47,073 nucleotides of DNA from a bacterium (GTDB taxonomy: Bacteria > Bacillota > Clostridia > Christensenellales > Aristaeellaceae): assembly GCA_004563405.1 (NCBI GenBank), contig SFTH01000021.1:1-47073 (forward strand). The letters run 5' to 3'. A program made the translations under genes and the position numbers. The notes below the pieces were generated by a model. That model saw nothing but the letters and a program-made list of their open reading frames with translations, was not told the DNA's origin and searched no databases. The stretch's first letter is position 1. Each line of letters starts with the position of its first letter. Below, piece by piece: positions 1 through 17,590 of this stretch.

Positions 1-39
1 CAAGCGCCGACAGGCAACCGGCCGCGGCGCCTCGCCGCC

Positions 40-72
40 GGCGGGGTGAGGGCACCCCGCCCTACGGCTTTT
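40..72 (+). terminator. Possible rightward intrinsic terminator at the left edge
   Basis: A perfect 9-bp inverted repeat (40-48 with 53-61, loop AGGG) is followed a few bases later by TTTT at 68-71. It could end a rightward gene lying outside the window. The gap before the T-run makes this uncertain, and nothing else is recognisable in bases 1-90. Confidence 0.35.
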
Positions 73-87
73 CAAGAATCATCTTTC

Positions 88-130
88 CAAAAACGATCAA
101 AGGGAGCGAACCCAATCGGATTCGCTCCCT
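88..130 (-). terminator. Intrinsic terminator of the str operon, after tuf
   Basis: A perfect 10-bp stem (101-110 with 121-130) lies 15 bases after the tuf stop codon. Read leftward it is followed by TTGATCGTTTTTGG, an imperfect U-tract. It closes the L7Ae-rpsL-rpsG-fusA-tuf transcript. Confidence 0.8.
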
Positions 131-144
131 CGATTTATCTGGAA

Positions 145-3277
<3,133 letters not shown>

Positions 3278-3423
3278 AGTCTATTTCCTCTTTCTTTCTG
3301 AATGACAGCCCGCTTGGGCATAACATGGTTAAGATCGTATCAAATCTTAACACATTCCCCAAAGCGACCTTCAGCACGCCGAAGCGTGCTGAAGAAAGCT
3401 TGGGAATATAAATTTGGAAGCGC
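3278..3423 (-). promoter_or_regulatory. rpsG-fusA spacer with two strong inverted repeats
   Basis: This 146-nt spacer holds a 10-bp perfect hairpin (3369-3378 with 3385-3394) and an 8-bp inverted repeat (3328-3335 with 3344-3351). Neither is followed by a U-tract in the leftward direction, so they do not look like terminators. They could be processing or stabilising elements that set fusA/tuf expression relative to the ribosomal proteins. That role is inference. Confidence 0.4.
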
Positions 3424-3894
3424 TTACCAGCGATAATGGGCGAACGCCTTGTTGGCCTCGGCCATCTTGTGCATGTCCTCGCGGCGCTTCACGGCGTTAC
3501 CGGCGTTGTTCGCAGCGTCGAGAATCTCACCGGCCAGGCGATCCGCCATGCTGCGCTCGCTGCGCTTGCGGGCAAACATGACCAGCCAGCGCAGAGCCAG
3601 AGTCTGACGGCGCTCGGGACGAATCTCGATCGGGACCTGGTAGGTGGTACCGCCGACGCGGCGGGCCTTGACTTCCAGGGAAGGCATGATGTTGGCCATC
3701 GCCTGATTGAACACTTCGATGGCTTCCTTGCCGGTCTTCTGCGCAACGGTCTCAAACGCGCTGTAGCACACAGCCTGCGCGACGCCGCGCTTGCCATCGT
3801 ACATGACCTGGTTGATCAGCTTCGTGACGACGGTCGTTCCATACACAGGATCCGGAAGCACTTCGCGCTTCGGAATAAATCCACGTCTGGGCAT
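3424..3894 (-). CDS. rpsG: Small-subunit ribosomal protein S7
   Basis: S7 starts assembly of the 30S head by binding the 3' domain of 16S rRNA. The protein is 156 residues, the usual size. It begins MPRRGFIPKREVLPDP and has the family signature around DGKRGVAQ and the EVKARRVGGTTYQVP segment. It ends ...ANKAFAHYRW, as in other Firmicutes. The ATG at 3894 is preceded by CAGGAGGG at normal spacing. It is the third gene of the str operon, 189 nt after rpsL. In E. coli S7 represses its own operon by binding the rpsL-rpsG spacer. The spacer here is long enough for such a site but was not matched to it. Confidence 0.97.
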   Translation of the reverse strand: MPRRGFIPKREVLPDPVYGTTVVTKLINQVMYDGKRGVAQAVCYSAFETVAQKTGKEAIEVFNQAMANIMPSLEVKARRVGGTTYQVPIEIRPERRQTLALRWLVMFARKRSERSMADRLAGEILDAANNAGNAVKRREDMHKMAEANKAFAHYRW

Positions 3895-4083
3895 TGTAGT
3901 CCCTCCTGATAATCAATCTTACGGTTTCAAGTGAACAAGAAACAGGCAAAAGCACATGCGGCTGTTGGCGCAGCGGCACTGCCCGCGAGCTTCCGGCAAT
4001 TCACATATTCCCACGTTCCAAATGGCGCATGCTTCATGCCGTCTGCCGCGTTTTCGCCAAGGGAAGCAATCGTCTGCTTCCGC
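3895..4083 (-). promoter_or_regulatory. Long rpsL-rpsG spacer, possible S7 control site
   Basis: This 189-nt spacer has no gene. A 7-bp hairpin (4062-4068 with 4075-4081) sits directly after the rpsL stop codon, without a U-tract. In E. coli the spacer between these genes carries the S7 translational operator. The length and place are suggestive here, but I could not match the E. coli structure. Confidence 0.3.
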
Positions 4084-4458
4084 TTACTTCTTCGGACGCT
4101 TTGCGCCGTAGAGGGAGCGGCCCTGCATGCGCTTGGCAACGCCAGCAGCATCGAGAGCGCCACGGATGATGTGGTAACGAACGCCAGGCAGATCGCGCAC
4201 CTTGCCGCCGCGGATCAGCACAACCGAGTGCTCCTGCAGGTTGTGGCCGATGCCGGGAATGTAGCAAGTACCTTCGATCTGGTTCGTCAGACGAACGCGG
4301 GCGATTTTTCGCAATGCGGAATTCGGCTTCTTGGGGGTCTGCGTCTTGACGGACAGGCAGACGCCGCGCTTCTGCGGACAGGACTGCAGAATCGGGGAAT
4401 TCGACTTGCTGGTTACCTTCTCTCTACCCTTGCGGATCAACTGATTGATCGTCGGCAT
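4084..4458 (-). CDS. rpsL: Small-subunit ribosomal protein S12, with Arg at position 88
   Basis: S12 lies at the decoding centre of the 30S subunit and controls accuracy. The protein has 124 residues and starts at ATG 4458 after a good AGGAGG. The conserved TPKKPNSALRK loop (41-51) is intact, with Lys43 and Lys44 present. In the second loop the usual GGRVKDLPG reads GGKVRDLPG, so position 88 (Met = 1) is Arg rather than Lys and position 86 is Lys rather than Arg. Lys88-to-Arg is a classic streptomycin-resistance change in E. coli and Mycobacterium tuberculosis. Asp89, the residue modified by RimO in some bacteria, is present. It is the second gene of the str operon. Identity is certain; the resistance phenotype is inference. 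Confidence 0.98.
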   Translation of the reverse strand: MPTINQLIRKGREKVTSKSNSPILQSCPQKRGVCLSVKTQTPKKPNSALRKIARVRLTNQIEGTCYIPGIGHNLQEHSVVLIRGGKVRDLPGVRYHIIRGALDAAGVAKRMQGRSLYGAKRPKK

Positions 4459-4550
4459 GGAAGAAAAGCACCTCCTGAACTAATTTCTAATGAGCTTCTA
4501 TACGCACTTCCGCAACCCTGGAAGAGGATAGCAATGTATATCGGGCGTCC

Positions 4551-4796
4551 TTACGCCTTGCGGATGCCCGCCGAAGCGGTCTTGACCTCCACCCCGCAGG
4601 CCTGACCGAGCTGAACCATGGTGTCCACCTCGACCATGCGCACGCCTGCCTCGTTGCAGGCCTGGCGCACCTGGCGCACGATGTAGAGATCCGCGTCCCG
4701 GGCGATATAGGCTTCTTCGATCTCGCCGCTCTGAATCGCACGGAGCAGACGGCGCGTGCCGACAACCTTAGACGCATTTTTCAGCTTTTCCAACAT
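4551..4796 (-). CDS. L7Ae-family RNA-binding protein (YbxF-like)
   Basis: A small protein of 81 residues of the L7Ae/L30e fold that binds kink-turn RNA. Firmicutes carry this gene (ybxF or rplGB) between rpoC and rpsL, and here it likewise stands just before rpsL. Visible family features are the basic N-terminus with a GTRRLLRAI-type helix, the AYIARDAD strand and the VDTMVQLGQACGVEVKTA C-terminal part. An in-frame GTG lies at 4805, but it abuts the AGGAG site. ATG 4796 is spaced about 10 nt from it and is the better start. It is the first gene after the promoter at 4836-4864. It is probably ribosome- or K-turn-associated; the exact target is not known from the sequence. Confidence 0.85.
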   Translation of the reverse strand: MLEKLKNASKVVGTRRLLRAIQSGEIEEAYIARDADLYIVRQVRQACNEAGVRMVEVDTMVQLGQACGVEVKTASAGIRKA

Positions 4797-4835
4797 TGCG
4801 CGCACGCTCCTTTCCAGACATACCCGAACTACTGA

Positions 4836-4864
4836 ATCATATCACCGATTCCCAATATTGTCAA
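4836..4864 (-). promoter_or_regulatory. Sigma-A promoter of the L7Ae-rpsL-rpsG-fusA-tuf operon
   Basis: Read leftward there is a perfect TTGACA -35 box (4859-4864), a 17-nt spacer and TATGAT (4836-4841). The start point would be near 4829, about 33 nt before the L7Ae ATG. This shows the operon is transcribed independently of rpoBC, which ends at its own terminator. Confidence 0.9.
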
Positions 4865-4878
4865 GTAAAATCGACCTC

Positions 4879-4963
4879 CTTCGCCCCGCTGTCGTGAATT
4901 TTAACCGAGTCCGCGCGGCTTTATGCCCCGCGGACGCAGCGGCGAAGCGCCCCTGTTAAATTT
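4879..4963. repeat. Interleaved inverted repeats between two divergent genes
   Basis: Three arm pairs overlap: 4879-4891 with 4937-4947 (11 bp matched, with a 2-nt bulge), 4897-4905 with 4955-4963 (8 of 9) and 4909-4915 with 4929-4935 (7 of 7). They lie behind the operon promoter at 4836-4864 and before the rightward SH3 gene. I see no convincing promoter for the SH3 gene here. Function unknown. Confidence 0.4.
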
Positions 4964-5044
4964 GCTCCTTCTCACACGAATTTCAAACTTCCCCACCCGC
5001 GGCCAGTCCAATAGACAAATAACGCAAAATGCGAGGTGAAAACA

Positions 5045-6148
5045 ATGCATGTCTCTCTCAGGCGCACGCTCTGCGCGCTCATACTTCTCCTTGCGCTGTC
5101 CGCCGGAGTATCCGTCCGGGCTGCGACCAGCGTTCAGGCCTATGTGCGGGAAAACACCCTGACGGTCCACCAATCCCCCGATCCGCACTCGAAGGCGCTG
5201 GGTACGATGTCCTACGGTGAGGAGCTCGAGGTGACGGCCTGGAAGCGCGGCTGGGCGCGTGTGCGCAACGGGCGCGGCGCGACGGGATACTGCGCCCTCT
5301 CCGCACTGACCCGGGAGAATCCGAACACGCTGGACGCAGACGGCTACGTCCGAAAAAACGGCGGCTGCCTCTTCACAAAGCCGGGAACCAACTACAGGCT
5401 GATCGCCGTGCTCTCCCCGGGCACAAAGCTGCATGTGATCGCCATGACGCCGGATCGGAAGTGGGTGCGCGCAAGGTATGGAAAAAAGATCGGATACATT
5501 CATACCGGCGAGCTCGGCAGGGCGCCCGACAATTCGGAGGACGAAATCGGGACGGTCTGGATCGTCGGCAACCATGCGGTGGACGTAACGCAGGATCGCG
5601 CTGGCGCGCGCAGCGACGGCAGCATCGTCTCCCATGGCCAGAGCTACACCCTGCTCGAGGTCTCGGGCGACCGCTGCCGCATCCGCAACGGACGGGGAAG
5701 GACGGGATGGGTGCCGAAGAGCGCCGTCACCACCCGGAATCCGAACACGCTCCATCAGACGGCGTACGCCCAGGTTTCGGGCAGGGCGCTCTATCCCAAC
5801 GCGCTGTTGAAAAACGCCTCCGGTAGCATTTCGCAAAACGAAAAGCTCACGGTGGTCTCCATCACCCCGGACGGCAACTGGAGCCGCGTAAAGCAGGGAA
5901 AGAAGTACTACTATGTGCCGAGTCTTCTCCTGGGCGATGCAAAGCCGCCGAAGGGCGGGCGCACGCTGATCTGCGCGGCGGATTCCGTGGAGCTCTATCC
6001 CGACGCGACAGCCTCCGGAACCCCCGTCGCCCGGCTCGGAAGGGGCGAAAGCGTTCAACTGACCGGCGTGGAATCCGGTCTTCTGAAGGTGAAGGCTTCC
6101 GCGGGCGCTTCCGGCTACTGCTCCGCCGCCGGATGGATGGCGGGGTAA
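5045..6148 (+). CDS. Secreted protein made of bacterial SH3-like repeats
   Basis: The product is a 367-residue exported protein. A basic N-terminus (residues 1-7), a hydrophobic stretch (about 8-22) and a VRA-ATS site near 26 form a signal peptide. The rest is about five SH3b-like repeats of 55-65 residues, roughly from 32, 95, 165, 235 and 305. Recurring elements are VRNGRGATGY / IRNGRGRTGW, NPNTL linkers and W-x-R/K-V-K strand ends. Such repeats bind peptidoglycan or other wall polymers. No hydrolase domain is attached, so it may be a wall-binding or sensing protein. The start is ATG 5045, 8 nt after GAGG; the in-frame GTG at 5036 overlaps that site. The gene runs against its neighbours and is inserted between the rpoBC and str units. 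The exact ligand is unknown. Confidence 0.75.
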   Translation: MHVSLRRTLCALILLLALSAGVSVRAATSVQAYVRENTLTVHQSPDPHSKALGTMSYGEELEVTAWKRGWARVRNGRGATGYCALSALTRENPNTLDADGYVRKNGGCLFTKPGTNYRLIAVLSPGTKLHVIAMTPDRKWVRARYGKKIGYIHTGELGRAPDNSEDEIGTVWIVGNHAVDVTQDRAGARSDGSIVSHGQSYTLLEVSGDRCRIRNGRGRTGWVPKSAVTTRNPNTLHQTAYAQVSGRALYPNALLKNASGSISQNEKLTVVSITPDGNWSRVKQGKKYYYVPSLLLGDAKPPKGGRTLICAADSVELYPDATASGTPVARLGRGESVQLTGVESGLLKVKASAGASGYCSAAGWMAG

Positions 6149-6322
6149 ACCTGCCGCAACTTCGCGCAGCTCCGGCACAGAACCATTCAACGGCCAGCCA
6201 GATGTCTGCGCAGAACCGCCGCACCTCCGTACAGCATCCGGGCGCAGGGCCACCCCAAAAGCGGATCAAATGGCCGTAGGGGCTGGCGATTCCGTGCGCT
6301 TCCATGCTCCAGGTGCAGCAAA

Positions 6323-6375
6323 CCGGCCCGCAAGCCGCCCAATCCGGGGGCTTACGGGCCGGTCTCGCGTTTTCT
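6323..6375. terminator. Terminator between convergent SH3 and nagA genes
   Basis: A 14-bp stem with one mismatch (6323-6336 with 6349-6362) sits between two convergent gene ends. Rightward it is followed by TCTCGCGTTTTCTTT, and leftward by TTTGC. It probably ends the SH3 gene and may also serve nagA. The rest of 6149-6322 shows no gene. Confidence 0.6.
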
Positions 6376-6395
6376 TTGGAACGTCTGCGCGCGGT

Positions 6396-7544
6396 TTACC
6401 GGTAAATCTCGCCGCCGATCCAGGTGGCGCGGATCTGCAGATCGTCTCCGAAGCGGTTGAGGTCGGCGCGCATGCCAGGGGCGAGCCGCCCGATGTCCGT
6501 CGCGCCCACCTGCCGGGCCGGTGTGAGCGTGAGCATCTTCACCGCGTCGCACAGGGGAATCTGCGCATCGAAGGCCATCGTCCGCAGGAGCCGGTCCGTC
6601 GTGGCGATGCTGCCCGCGAAAGCACTGCGGTCGGCCAGCATGCACACCTCATCCTCCACCAGGCAGGCCATGCCGTGGTCGTCGCAGGGGCCGTCCGGCG
6701 CGCCGGCGAACACGGAGTCCGTCACCGCGTGGAAGCGTTCCGCGCCCTTGATCTTGTACATCAACCGCAGCAGCTGAGGCGGCACATGCCGGCCGTCGCA
6801 GATGGCCTCCACGGTGAATTCGTCGTGCAGCAGCGCCGTCTCGCACGCGCCTACCTGGGGATAATAGTAGCAGCTGGAGAGCATGGAGATGGCGTTGTAA
6901 ATGTGGGTGACGTGGGTAAAGCCGGCCTCCAGCGCCCGCATCATGGTCTCATAGTCCGCGTCAGAGTGTCCGACGGAGAAGAGCACGCCCTGAGGCGCGA
7001 GCGTGCGGGCCATGTCCAGCACGCCGTCGATCTCCGGCGACGCGGAGATGCGCCGCACCGCACCCGTCTCCACAATGGGCATGTAATTCTCCGGCCTTGC
7101 GGGATACAGGAACGCGGGATTCTGTGCGCCCGCGCACTTGGGGTTGAAATAGCAGCCCTCCAGATGCGCGCCCAGCACCCGCGCGCCGTCGTTGCCCTCC
7201 TCCATGGCCCGGGCGATGTTCTTCACCGCCGCCAGCACGGTCTCCGGCGCGGCGGACGCGGTCGTGGGCAGTATGGCGGTGGTGCCGTGGAGGGCGTGGA
7301 AGCGCGTGGCGCGGTTGAGCGCCTCCGGCGTGGGATCAAAGAAGGACGCGCCGTAGCTTCCGTGGACGTGGATGTCCACAAAGCCCGGACTCAGGTAGTC
7401 CCCCTGACAGTCGATGCGTTCCCCCTCCGGCGCGGGGTCCTCTCCGCGGAACACGCGGACGATTTTTCCGTCCTCCATGGTGAGTCCGCCCGGGAAGATC
7501 TGCTCAGGCGTGATCAGGCGGGCGTTGTAAAGCGTCGTTTTCAT
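6396..7544 (-). CDS. nagA: N-acetylglucosamine-6-phosphate deacetylase
   Basis: NagA removes acetate from GlcNAc-6-phosphate, feeding amino sugars into glycolysis and cell-wall recycling in the cytoplasm. The protein is 382 residues, the family's usual length. It shows the amidohydrolase metal motif GFVDIHVHG (His59, His61), Glu129 in GAHLEG, His194 in VGHSDA, His214 in THIYNA, the CDGRHV segment and the catalytic Asp276 in VTDS. It is divergent: the usual HLEGP reads HLEGC, and VTDA reads VTDS. ATG 7544 lies 9 nt after GGGAG; the upstream in-frame ATG at 7553 abuts that site. A promoter lies just upstream, after the rpoC terminator, so it is its own unit. No nagB neighbour is present. A related N-acyl amino-sugar phosphate could be the substrate. 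Confidence 0.85.
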   Translation of the reverse strand: MKTTLYNARLITPEQIFPGGLTMEDGKIVRVFRGEDPAPEGERIDCQGDYLSPGFVDIHVHGSYGASFFDPTPEALNRATRFHALHGTTAILPTTASAAPETVLAAVKNIARAMEEGNDGARVLGAHLEGCYFNPKCAGAQNPAFLYPARPENYMPIVETGAVRRISASPEIDGVLDMARTLAPQGVLFSVGHSDADYETMMRALEAGFTHVTHIYNAISMLSSCYYYPQVGACETALLHDEFTVEAICDGRHVPPQLLRLMYKIKGAERFHAVTDSVFAGAPDGPCDDHGMACLVEDEVCMLADRSAFAGSIATTDRLLRTMAFDAQIPLCDAVKMLTLTPARQVGATDIGRLAPGMRADLNRFGDDLQIRATWIGGEIYR

Positions 7545-7580
7545 GTAAATCATCTCCCGTTTGCATATTGCGCTGACTCC

Positions 7581-7609
7581 ATGATATCATTCTCCCACCC
7601 AAAATACAA
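7581..7609 (-). promoter_or_regulatory. Promoter of nagA
   Basis: Leftward TTGTAT (7604-7609), a 17-nt spacer and TATCAT (7581-7586). It begins directly beyond the U-tract of the rpoC terminator and about 37 nt before the nagA ATG. Confidence 0.65.
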
Positions 7610-7610
7610 G

Positions 7611-7647
7611 ACAGAAAACGCGCCCCCGCAGCTTATGCGGGGGCGCG
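7611..7647 (-). terminator. Intrinsic terminator of rpoBC
   Basis: A perfect 12-bp GC-rich stem (7619-7630 with 7636-7647, 5-nt loop) is followed leftward by TTTTCTGT. It starts 12 nt after the rpoC stop and separates rpoBC from everything downstream. Confidence 0.92.
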
Positions 7648-7659
7648 CGTCTATGGGGA

Positions 7660-11235
<3,576 letters not shown>

Positions 11236-11301
11236 GGAGCTCTCTCCCTTCTTCTATATAAGACACGGTGAATTCCTCACCTGAAAGCAGCGATGCGTCG
11301 A

Positions 11302-15090
<3,789 letters not shown>

Positions 15091-15285
15091 ACCTTCAATC
15101 ACCCCTATCTTTATTCACACCGCCGGAGGGAGCCGGCGATTCCTCGCGCGATGGCGCCAAAAGTCCAAAGTTATCTTTTGGATAAACTTTTTTCTGTCCG
15201 GCTGTTTTTCCCAAATTTCAGAGCAAATTTGGTTCATTTTGTTAATTCTCAGGGCCGGAAGCGGACTTTTGTCCATACTAATGCA
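15091..15285 (-). promoter_or_regulatory. Structured rpoB leader, about 195 nt
   Basis: Between the promoter and the rpoB ATG the leader holds four hairpins: 15263-15274, 15211-15218 with 15225-15232, 15168-15175 with 15181-15189, and 15121-15126 with 15133-15138. An open frame of 53 codons (15276 to 15115, starting MDKSPLPALR) also fits inside it, but has no ribosome-binding site. None of the hairpins has a leftward U-tract. A role in rpoB control is possible but not shown. Confidence 0.4.
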
Positions 15286-15292
15286 ATATAAT

Positions 15293-15321
15293 AATATATC
15301 ATAGGGATTTTCGTTTGTCAA
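15293..15321 (-). promoter_or_regulatory. Sigma-A promoter of rpoBC
   Basis: Leftward TTGACA (15316-15321), 17-nt spacer, TATATT (15293-15298). The surrounding DNA is AT-rich. Predicted start near 15286. The rest of the 15103-15465 gap holds the rpoB leader and the cca terminator only. Confidence 0.85.
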
Positions 15322-15379
15322 GGGCGGTTTTTTCGTACACTTTTCTTTTTTGCGCTGAAATTTCACATTTCTGAAAGAT

Positions 15380-15429
15380 TTAACATAAAAAGTGCCGCCG
15401 GACGCACCCTGTGCAAGCCCGGCGGCACT
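15380..15429 (-). terminator. Intrinsic terminator of the CCA-adding enzyme gene
   Basis: A perfect 11-bp stem (15391-15401 with 15419-15429) is followed leftward by TTTTATGTTAAATC. It lies 37 nt after the cca stop, so rpoB does not depend on read-through from cca. Confidence 0.85.
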
Positions 15430-15465
15430 CCACAATCAGAATATTTTCCTGCATTTTTAGTAATA

Positions 15466-16827
15466 TTATGATGGTTTTTCCTGCATTTCGTTCAGAATCT
15501 GGCGCAGCGCGTTGCGACGGTCGACGCCGGAGAAGTGCAGCATGCGCGCCCGCTGCAACAGCGCGGCAAAATCCGGGCCCGGCCGCAGACCCGCGTCGAT
15601 GAGATCCTGTCCGGTCACCATGGGCTGCTTCAGGCGGCTGCGGTAATCCTCCAGCCGCTCCCGCAGCCAGACCTCGTTCTCCTCCCGGTAGGGCTCGTCC
15701 AGCTTGCCGCTGGCGTCCGCCCGGGAGAGCAGGATCAGGTCGTTGGGGCACAGGCTCATGTCGAAGAGCTGGCGGGTCTTTTTCTTCCTGGACTGCGCCC
15801 CGTAGAGCATGTTGGGGCGCATGTGCAGCTCCGCCTGGTTGCGCACATAGCGCAGGGTCCGCTCGCAGTTGGTGATGCGCCGCAGCTGGCGCTCCACCAG
15901 CTCCAGTCCCAGCACCTCGTGTCCATAGGCCGTGATGCGCCCGTCCTCCTGCACCTGCGTGGCCACACACTTGCCCAGATCGTGCAGAAGGGCCGAGAGC
16001 ATGAAGTTCAGCGGCTCCTCCGCCCGCCCCCGCAGCCGGGCCGCCGCGTCGATCACCAGCATGGTGTGCTCGAACACGTCCCCCTCCGGGTGGAACTTCG
16101 GGTTCTGCAAAACGCCGATGGTCGCCTCCAGCTCCGGAAAGTATTCCTTCAGGTGGTCCATCGCCCGCAGCTCGCGGAAGTAGACCGACGGCCGCGCCGC
16201 CTTGAGCAGCGCCTTTTCCGTCTCGCCCAGAATCCGCTCCACGGACAGGGCCGTCACATCCATGGACGCGCACAGGGCGCGGGTCTCGCCGTCGATCTCC
16301 GCCTCCAGCCGCGCGGCGAACTGGCAGGCCCGGAAGGCGCGCAGCGCATCCTCCACGAAGGTCTCCGGACAGACGCAGCGCACCACGCGCCGGTTAAGAT
16401 CCTCCCGACCGCCGTAGAAGTCCAGCACCTCGCCGGTGAGCACGTCCCGCAGCATGGCGTTGATGGTGAAATCCCGCCGACGGCAGGCCTCCCGGGGGGG
16501 CAGAAAGGGATCGACCGTCACGTCGAAATCCGTGTGCCGCGCGCCGGTGCGGGACTCGGTGCGGGGCATGGCGACGTCGAGGTCGCTGTGGCGCAGGCCC
16601 AGCACGCCGAAGCTCGCGCCCCGGTCGTACACCTCGCCCAATTCGCCCAGGAGCGTGCGCAGCCGCCGGGGCTCCACGCCGTACACCTCCAGATCTATGT
16701 CCTTGCACTCCAGGCCCATCAGGCCGTCGCGCACGAAGCCTCCCACATAGTAAACCCGTCCGCCCGCGGCGGCCACCGCCTCCGCAATGCGCCGGGAGAG
16801 CGCGAGATCCTGCTCGAAGCTGTTCAT
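15466..16827 (-). CDS. cca: CCA-adding tRNA nucleotidyltransferase with HD domain
   Basis: This enzyme adds or repairs the 3'-CCA of tRNA using CTP and ATP. The protein is 453 residues and of class II type. It has GGFVRD (29-34), catalytic Asp43 and Asp45 in DIDLEVYG, and RRDFT (117-121). These are followed by the tRNA-binding neck and body and an HD domain with His254 and LLHDLGK near 281-286. Poly(A) polymerase shares the fold, but the size and HD domain fit the clostridial CCA enzymes. A perfect promoter lies just upstream, with a very short leader of about 10 nt and only a weak GGGTGA site. It is divergent from xpt, followed by its own terminator, and then comes rpoB. Confidence 0.9.
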   Translation of the reverse strand: MNSFEQDLALSRRIAEAVAAAGGRVYYVGGFVRDGLMGLECKDIDLEVYGVEPRRLRTLLGELGEVYDRGASFGVLGLRHSDLDVAMPRTESRTGARHTDFDVTVDPFLPPREACRRRDFTINAMLRDVLTGEVLDFYGGREDLNRRVVRCVCPETFVEDALRAFRACQFAARLEAEIDGETRALCASMDVTALSVERILGETEKALLKAARPSVYFRELRAMDHLKEYFPELEATIGVLQNPKFHPEGDVFEHTMLVIDAAARLRGRAEEPLNFMLSALLHDLGKCVATQVQEDGRITAYGHEVLGLELVERQLRRITNCERTLRYVRNQAELHMRPNMLYGAQSRKKKTRQLFDMSLCPNDLILLSRADASGKLDEPYREENEVWLRERLEDYRSRLKQPMVTGQDLIDAGLRPGPDFAALLQRARMLHFSGVDRRNALRQILNEMQEKPS

Positions 16828-16842
16828 AAAATCACCCGCTGC

Positions 16843-16871
16843 ATTATAGCATGCCCCGCAGGGCCGTGCAA
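16843..16871 (-). promoter_or_regulatory. Promoter of cca
   Basis: Leftward TTGCAC (16866-16871), 17-nt spacer, perfect TATAAT (16843-16848). The predicted start near 16837 leaves a leader of about 10 nt before the cca ATG. Confidence 0.8.
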
Positions 16872-16914
16872 GCGCGCCCGGCGGGGAAAAACAGGAAAGT
16901 TAACTCTCCTCCTA

Positions 16915-16943
16915 TTTAAGGGAACGGCGGCCTGTGCTATAAT
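16915..16943 (+). promoter_or_regulatory. Promoter of xpt, extended -10 type
   Basis: TGC-TATAAT (-10 at 16938-16943) with a weak TTTAAG at 16915-16920. The leader of about 30 nt is too short for a purine riboswitch. Confidence 0.7.
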
Positions 16944-16981
16944 ATGCGTATTCAAAAGCACTTGAAAGGGATGGGCTCGAC

Positions 16982-17551
16982 ATGGAACTGCTGAAACAGA
17001 AGATACTGGAATGCGGGCGTGCGCTGGACGAGCATGTGTTGCTGGTGGACTCCTTCCTCAACAATCAGGTGGATGTGAAGCTGATGCAGGAAATCGGCCG
17101 GGAATTCGCCGGTCGTTACGCCGGCGCGGGCGTGACCCGCGTGGTCACCATCGAATCCTCCGGCATCGCCCCCGCCGCGATGACCGCGCTGGAGATGGAC
17201 CTCCCGCTGGTGATCCTGAAGAAGTCCAAGTCGAGCATCCTGAAGGATGACATCCTCCAGACGGAGGTCTTCTCCTTCACGAAGAACGCGCCCTATCAGC
17301 TGACGCTCAAGCCCCAGTTCATCCAGCCCGGCGACCGGGTGCTTCTCATCGACGACTTCCTCGCCAACGGCGAGGCCGCGCTGGGCGCATCCAGCCTGCT
17401 GGAGCGCGCGGGCGCGCAGGTCGCGGGCATCGGCATCGTGATCGCCAAGACCTTCCAGCCCGGCCTGAAGAAGCTTACGGAGGCGGGCTACCGCGTGGAC
17501 GTGCTCGCTCCGGTAAAGCGCATGGCCGCGGGCGTGATCGAATTCGACTGA
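16982..17551 (+). CDS. xpt: Xanthine phosphoribosyltransferase
   Basis: Xpt salvages xanthine to XMP with PRPP in the cytoplasm. The protein has 189 residues, the usual size. It begins MELLKQKILECG as in Firmicutes, with VTIESSGIAPA at 55-65 and the PRPP-binding VLLIDDFLANGEA at 120-132. A purine riboswitch controls this gene in B. subtilis, but the leader here is only about 30 nt, so regulation must differ. The gene starts at ATG 16982 with AAAGGGATGGG upstream. It is probably cotranscribed with the HAD phosphatase 39 nt downstream. Confidence 0.94.
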   Translation: MELLKQKILECGRALDEHVLLVDSFLNNQVDVKLMQEIGREFAGRYAGAGVTRVVTIESSGIAPAAMTALEMDLPLVILKKSKSSILKDDILQTEVFSFTKNAPYQLTLKPQFIQPGDRVLLIDDFLANGEAALGASSLLERAGAQVAGIGIVIAKTFQPGLKKLTEAGYRVDVLAPVKRMAAGVIEFD

Positions 17552-17590
17552 GCGCACACCTTCGACGAAACGATGGGAAAGAGGCATGGC

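Noticed and set aside
15168..15195. Rightward terminator (stem followed by TTTTTT) in the rpoB leader
   Set aside because: No rightward gene ends here; the T-run is more simply part of the AT-rich leader.
16843..16981. Purine riboswitch before xpt
   Set aside because: The leader from the mapped -10 is only about 30 nt, too short for the aptamer, and no matching core is seen.
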